From JASLMY01 sp965226475 (GTDB lineage: Bacteria; Pseudomonadota; Alphaproteobacteria; GCA-2731375): a stretch of 64,000 bases of DNA. The position numbers and the translations under genes are program-made. Positions 61,869 through 64,000 of the stretch are shown in pieces (position 1 is the first letter of the stretch; each line of letters opens with the position of its first letter). Under the pieces are notes generated by a model that did not search any database, had not been told where the DNA came from, and saw only the letters and a program-made list of their open reading frames with translations. Location: NCBI GenBank assembly GCA_965226475.1, contig CBDDDJ010000005.1:1612001-1676000 (forward strand), given 5' to 3'.

Positions 61869-62759
61869 TCAGCCCTCCTCGCCCTGGATCAGCTTGATGA
61901 TGGAGGAGGTGTCGAGATGGCCGCCGCCGTTGGCGACATGCAGCGCGTAGGTCGCGGTCGCCGTGGCGCCCAAGGGCGTCGAGACGCCCGCCAGCTGCGC
62001 CGCCGCCTGGGAGAGCCTGAGGTCCTTCAGCATCAGCGCGGCGGCGAAGCCGGGCTTGTAGTCGCGGTTGGCGGGCGAGGTCGGCACGGGCCCCGGCACC
62101 GGGCACATGTTGCGCAGGCCCCAGCTGTCGCCGGTCGAGGTGGTGAGCACGTTGAAGAGCGTGTCGCGGTCGAGGCCCAGCTTTTCGCCCATCGTGAACG
62201 TCTCGGCCACCGCCTGGATGGTGATCCCGGCCACCATGTTGTTGCAGATCTTGGCCGCCTGGCCCATGCCGGGCCCGCCGCAATGGACGAGGTTCCGGCC
62301 CATGCCGCCAAGCACGGCCTTGGCCTCCTCGAACACGGCCGCGTCGCCGCCGCACATGAAGGTGAGCGTGCCCGCCTCGGCGCCGATGGTGCCGCCGGAG
62401 ACCGGCGCGTCCAGCATCCGCCGGCCGGCGGCGGCGGCGACCTCGTGCACCTCCCGCGCGGTGCCGACGTCGATGGTGGAGGAATCGATCAGGATGGTGT
62501 CCTGGTCGGCGGCCTGAATCGCCTCGTTGGCGAGGTAGACGTCCCGCGTCTCGACGCCGGTCGGCAGCATGGTGACGAGGAATTCGACCCCGCTGGCCGC
62601 GCCGGGAATCGACCCGGCATCCTCCGCACCCGCCTGGGTCAAAAAGTTCACGGCTTCGCTCGACAGGTCGTGCACCTTCACCGAATGCCCCGCGTTCAGC
62701 AGGTTGCGCGCCATCGGCCCGCCCATATTGCCGACGCCAATGAATCCGACCGTTGCCAT
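61869..62759 (-). CDS. 3-hydroxyisobutyrate / tartronate semialdehyde reductase-type dehydrogenase
   Basis: A 296-residue NAD(P)-dependent beta-hydroxyacid dehydrogenase. TVGFIGVGNMGGPMARNLLN is the nucleotide motif. The substrate motif is APVSGGTIGAEAGTLTFMCG and the catalytic Lys is in GMGQAAKICNNMVAGI. Members include MmsB, GarR and GlxR, which cannot be told apart by eye. It begins the leftward catabolic transcript (dehydrogenase - TauD - GMC - SDR). GGAGAG lies six bases before ATG 62759. Confidence 0.9.
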   Translation of the reverse strand: MATVGFIGVGNMGGPMARNLLNAGHSVKVHDLSSEAVNFLTQAGAEDAGSIPGAASGVEFLVTMLPTGVETRDVYLANEAIQAADQDTILIDSSTIDVGTAREVHEVAAAAGRRMLDAPVSGGTIGAEAGTLTFMCGGDAAVFEEAKAVLGGMGRNLVHCGGPGMGQAAKICNNMVAGITIQAVAETFTMGEKLGLDRDTLFNVLTTSTGDSWGLRNMCPVPGPVPTSPANRDYKPGFAAALMLKDLRLSQAAAQLAGVSTPLGATATATYALHVANGGGHLDTSSIIKLIQGEEG

Positions 62760-62870
62760 CTTTCGCTCTCCTCGTTCCCGTGTCGGTCCGACTCTATCAA
62801 GCCCGCCGCGCGGAGGGTATCCGCCATCGCCCCTCGAAGGCTAGAGTGGCGCCGAACCGGGAGGCCTCGC

Positions 62871-63692
62871 ATGACGCGATCGATCGATACCGGCACCGAC
62901 CAACTGCTCGCCCATGTCGACGAACGGGTCGGCGTCATCACCCTGAACCGGCCGGAGGCGCGGAACGCTCTCTCGGATGAACTGACGCCGGCGCTCCGGG
63001 CGATGGTCGCCCGCTTCACCGAGGACGACGCGGTCGGCGCCCTGTTGATCACCGGGGCCGGCACCGCCTTCTGCGCCCGCGGCGACGTCAAGGGCATGGC
63101 CACGCGCGGCATCGGCCGGGCCGAGATGACGACGAATGAGAAGATCGAACAGTTGAAGGTGCGCCAGCGCACGCTCACCGGCGCGCTTCACGCCTGCGGG
63201 AAGCCGACGATCGCGGCGCTCCCCGGTCCCGCCGCCGGCGCCGGCCTGGCGATCGCGCTCGCCTGCGATATCCGCATCGCCGCCGAGACCGCCTTCGTTT
63301 CCACCGGCTATGCCCGCGTCGGCCTCAGCGGCGATTACGGCGTCGCCTGGCTGCTGACCCGCGCCATCGGCTCGGCCCGGGCACGCCAGCTGATGTTCAC
63401 CGCCGAGCGCGTCCCGGCCGATCGGTGCGAGGCCATCGGCCTGGTCAACCTGGTCTTCGCCGACGACGCGTTCCAGTCCGAATCCCTCGCTTTCGCCAAA
63501 CGCCTGGCGGCGGGGCCCATGGTGGCGTTCCGTTCCATCAAGCAAAACCTCGACCTCGCCCTCGAGGTCGACTTCGGACAAGCCCTCGACGGCGAGGCGG
63601 AACGCCTGATCGCCAGCGCCCAGACCGAAGATCACAAGGAGGCCGTCCGTGCCTTCGTCGAAAAGCGCGAGCCGGTCTTCACGGGGCGCTGA
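62871..63692 (+). CDS. Enoyl-CoA hydratase/isomerase family protein
   Basis: A 273-residue crotonase-fold protein from ATG 62871, with GGAGG nearby. VGVITLNRPEARNALSDEL is the N-terminal signature. The oxyanion-hole motifs are AFCARGDVKGM and PGPAAGAGLAIALACDIRI. A Tyr/Asp pattern (VGLSGDYGVAWLL) replaces the second catalytic Glu of classical hydratases, so isomerase or other crotonase activity is possible. It diverges from the leftward catabolic transcript and may be coregulated with it. Confidence 0.9.
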   Translation: MTRSIDTGTDQLLAHVDERVGVITLNRPEARNALSDELTPALRAMVARFTEDDAVGALLITGAGTAFCARGDVKGMATRGIGRAEMTTNEKIEQLKVRQRTLTGALHACGKPTIAALPGPAAGAGLAIALACDIRIAAETAFVSTGYARVGLSGDYGVAWLLTRAIGSARARQLMFTAERVPADRCEAIGLVNLVFADDAFQSESLAFAKRLAAGPMVAFRSIKQNLDLALEVDFGQALDGEAERLIASAQTEDHKEAVRAFVEKREPVFTGR

Positions 63693-64000
63693 GATTTCAA
63701 AATGGATTGAGCCTCAATCGCCTCATCGCGAGCGGCGCGTGGCGATCCAGAGTACCGTGACGGGCGTTAACGCCTATTCGCTACATCGAGATAGCTTACA
63801 TCGCCACGTGTGCCTATTACCCAAACGCGATGACAACGGTTTTCATTGGGTCTCAACTACGGTTGCCGACATCCCCTAACTCCGGACCCTTTCGCATTGT
63901 CAATTTGAGACGTTCGCACAGACTACTCTCACCGTGAGTTGGTTTACATCTTCCGAGAAGGAAACCACGGTCCAACTCGCCATGCTCGGATAGCTCTGTA
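63693..64000. other. AT-richer tail without recognisable gene
   Basis: This 308-base end of the window is less GC-rich than the rest and holds no convincing reading frame. The inverted seven-mers GTCTCAA (63850-63856) and TTGAGAC (63905-63911) and the short palindrome CTCACCGTGAG are visible. It may be the edge of a mobile or foreign segment continuing to the right, or a plain intergenic region; I cannot decide. Confidence 0.3.

Noticed and set aside
1..64000. CRISPR array or prophage
   Set aside because: No regularly spaced direct repeats of 24-40 bases and no phage structural, integrase or lysis genes were seen.

Overview
The window looks like a GC-rich alphaproteobacterial chromosome, probably Rhodospirillales-like (inference). 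The evidence is a MucR/Ros zinc-finger regulator, the gene order lnt - XRE regulator - metK - trmB, and the block rimP-nusA-ylxR-infB-rbfA-truB-rpsO-pnp. Coding density is high and most core genes run on the minus strand with 1-4 base overlaps.

Region by region. 1-5.4 kb holds a partial cytosolic bis-MGD molybdoenzyme, an acyl-CoA synthetase with an internal deletion, a phytanoyl-CoA dioxygenase, gshB on the plus strand, an SCP2-type thiolase and a frameshifted cyclase-family amidase. 5.4-29.4 kb is the core block, read right to left: rutE-like nitroreductase, tsaB, rimI, mucR, fur, plsC, miaB, phoH, a 7TM-HD protein, ybeY, corC, lnt, XRE regulator, metK, trmB, then the translation and RNA-decay operon down to pnp. 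It contains a folded metK leader, two palindromic MITE-like elements between trmB and metK, and a promoter followed by a terminator-shaped hairpin in the rimP-nusA leader. 29.5-39.5 kb carries a polysaccharide deacetylase, a Bax-type glucosaminidase gene cut by an IS5-family element, a twice-frameshifted adenylate cyclase, an EEP phosphatase, a universal stress protein, a DUF2333 protein, trpS and murJ.

39.5-51.5 kb is an accessory and decaying block: an intact hyuA-hyuB pair, a CaiB/BaiF CoA-transferase split by an IS1595-family element, an alkyltransferase-like protein, and a fused hyuA-hyuB/oxoprolinase gene broken by a second IS5 copy and an in-frame TGA. A tRNA-Thr(CGU) closes it. 51.6-64 kb holds an amidohydrolase, a lone HerA-type ATPase, a D-2-hydroxyacid dehydrogenase, an AAA ATPase with an MshEN-like N-terminus, and a catabolic cluster (nitroreductase, SDR, GMC oxidoreductase, TauD dioxygenase, 3-hydroxyisobutyrate-type dehydrogenase, enoyl-CoA hydratase).

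All three insertion sequences can be excised on paper to restore an exact reading frame in the host gene. The two 930 bp IS5 copies are nearly identical and inverted about 14.7 kb apart. No complete new defence or biosynthetic system is evident. The strongest candidates for new biology are the metK leader RNA, the rimP-nusA leader, and the 7TM-HD protein that has lost its first metal-binding histidine.
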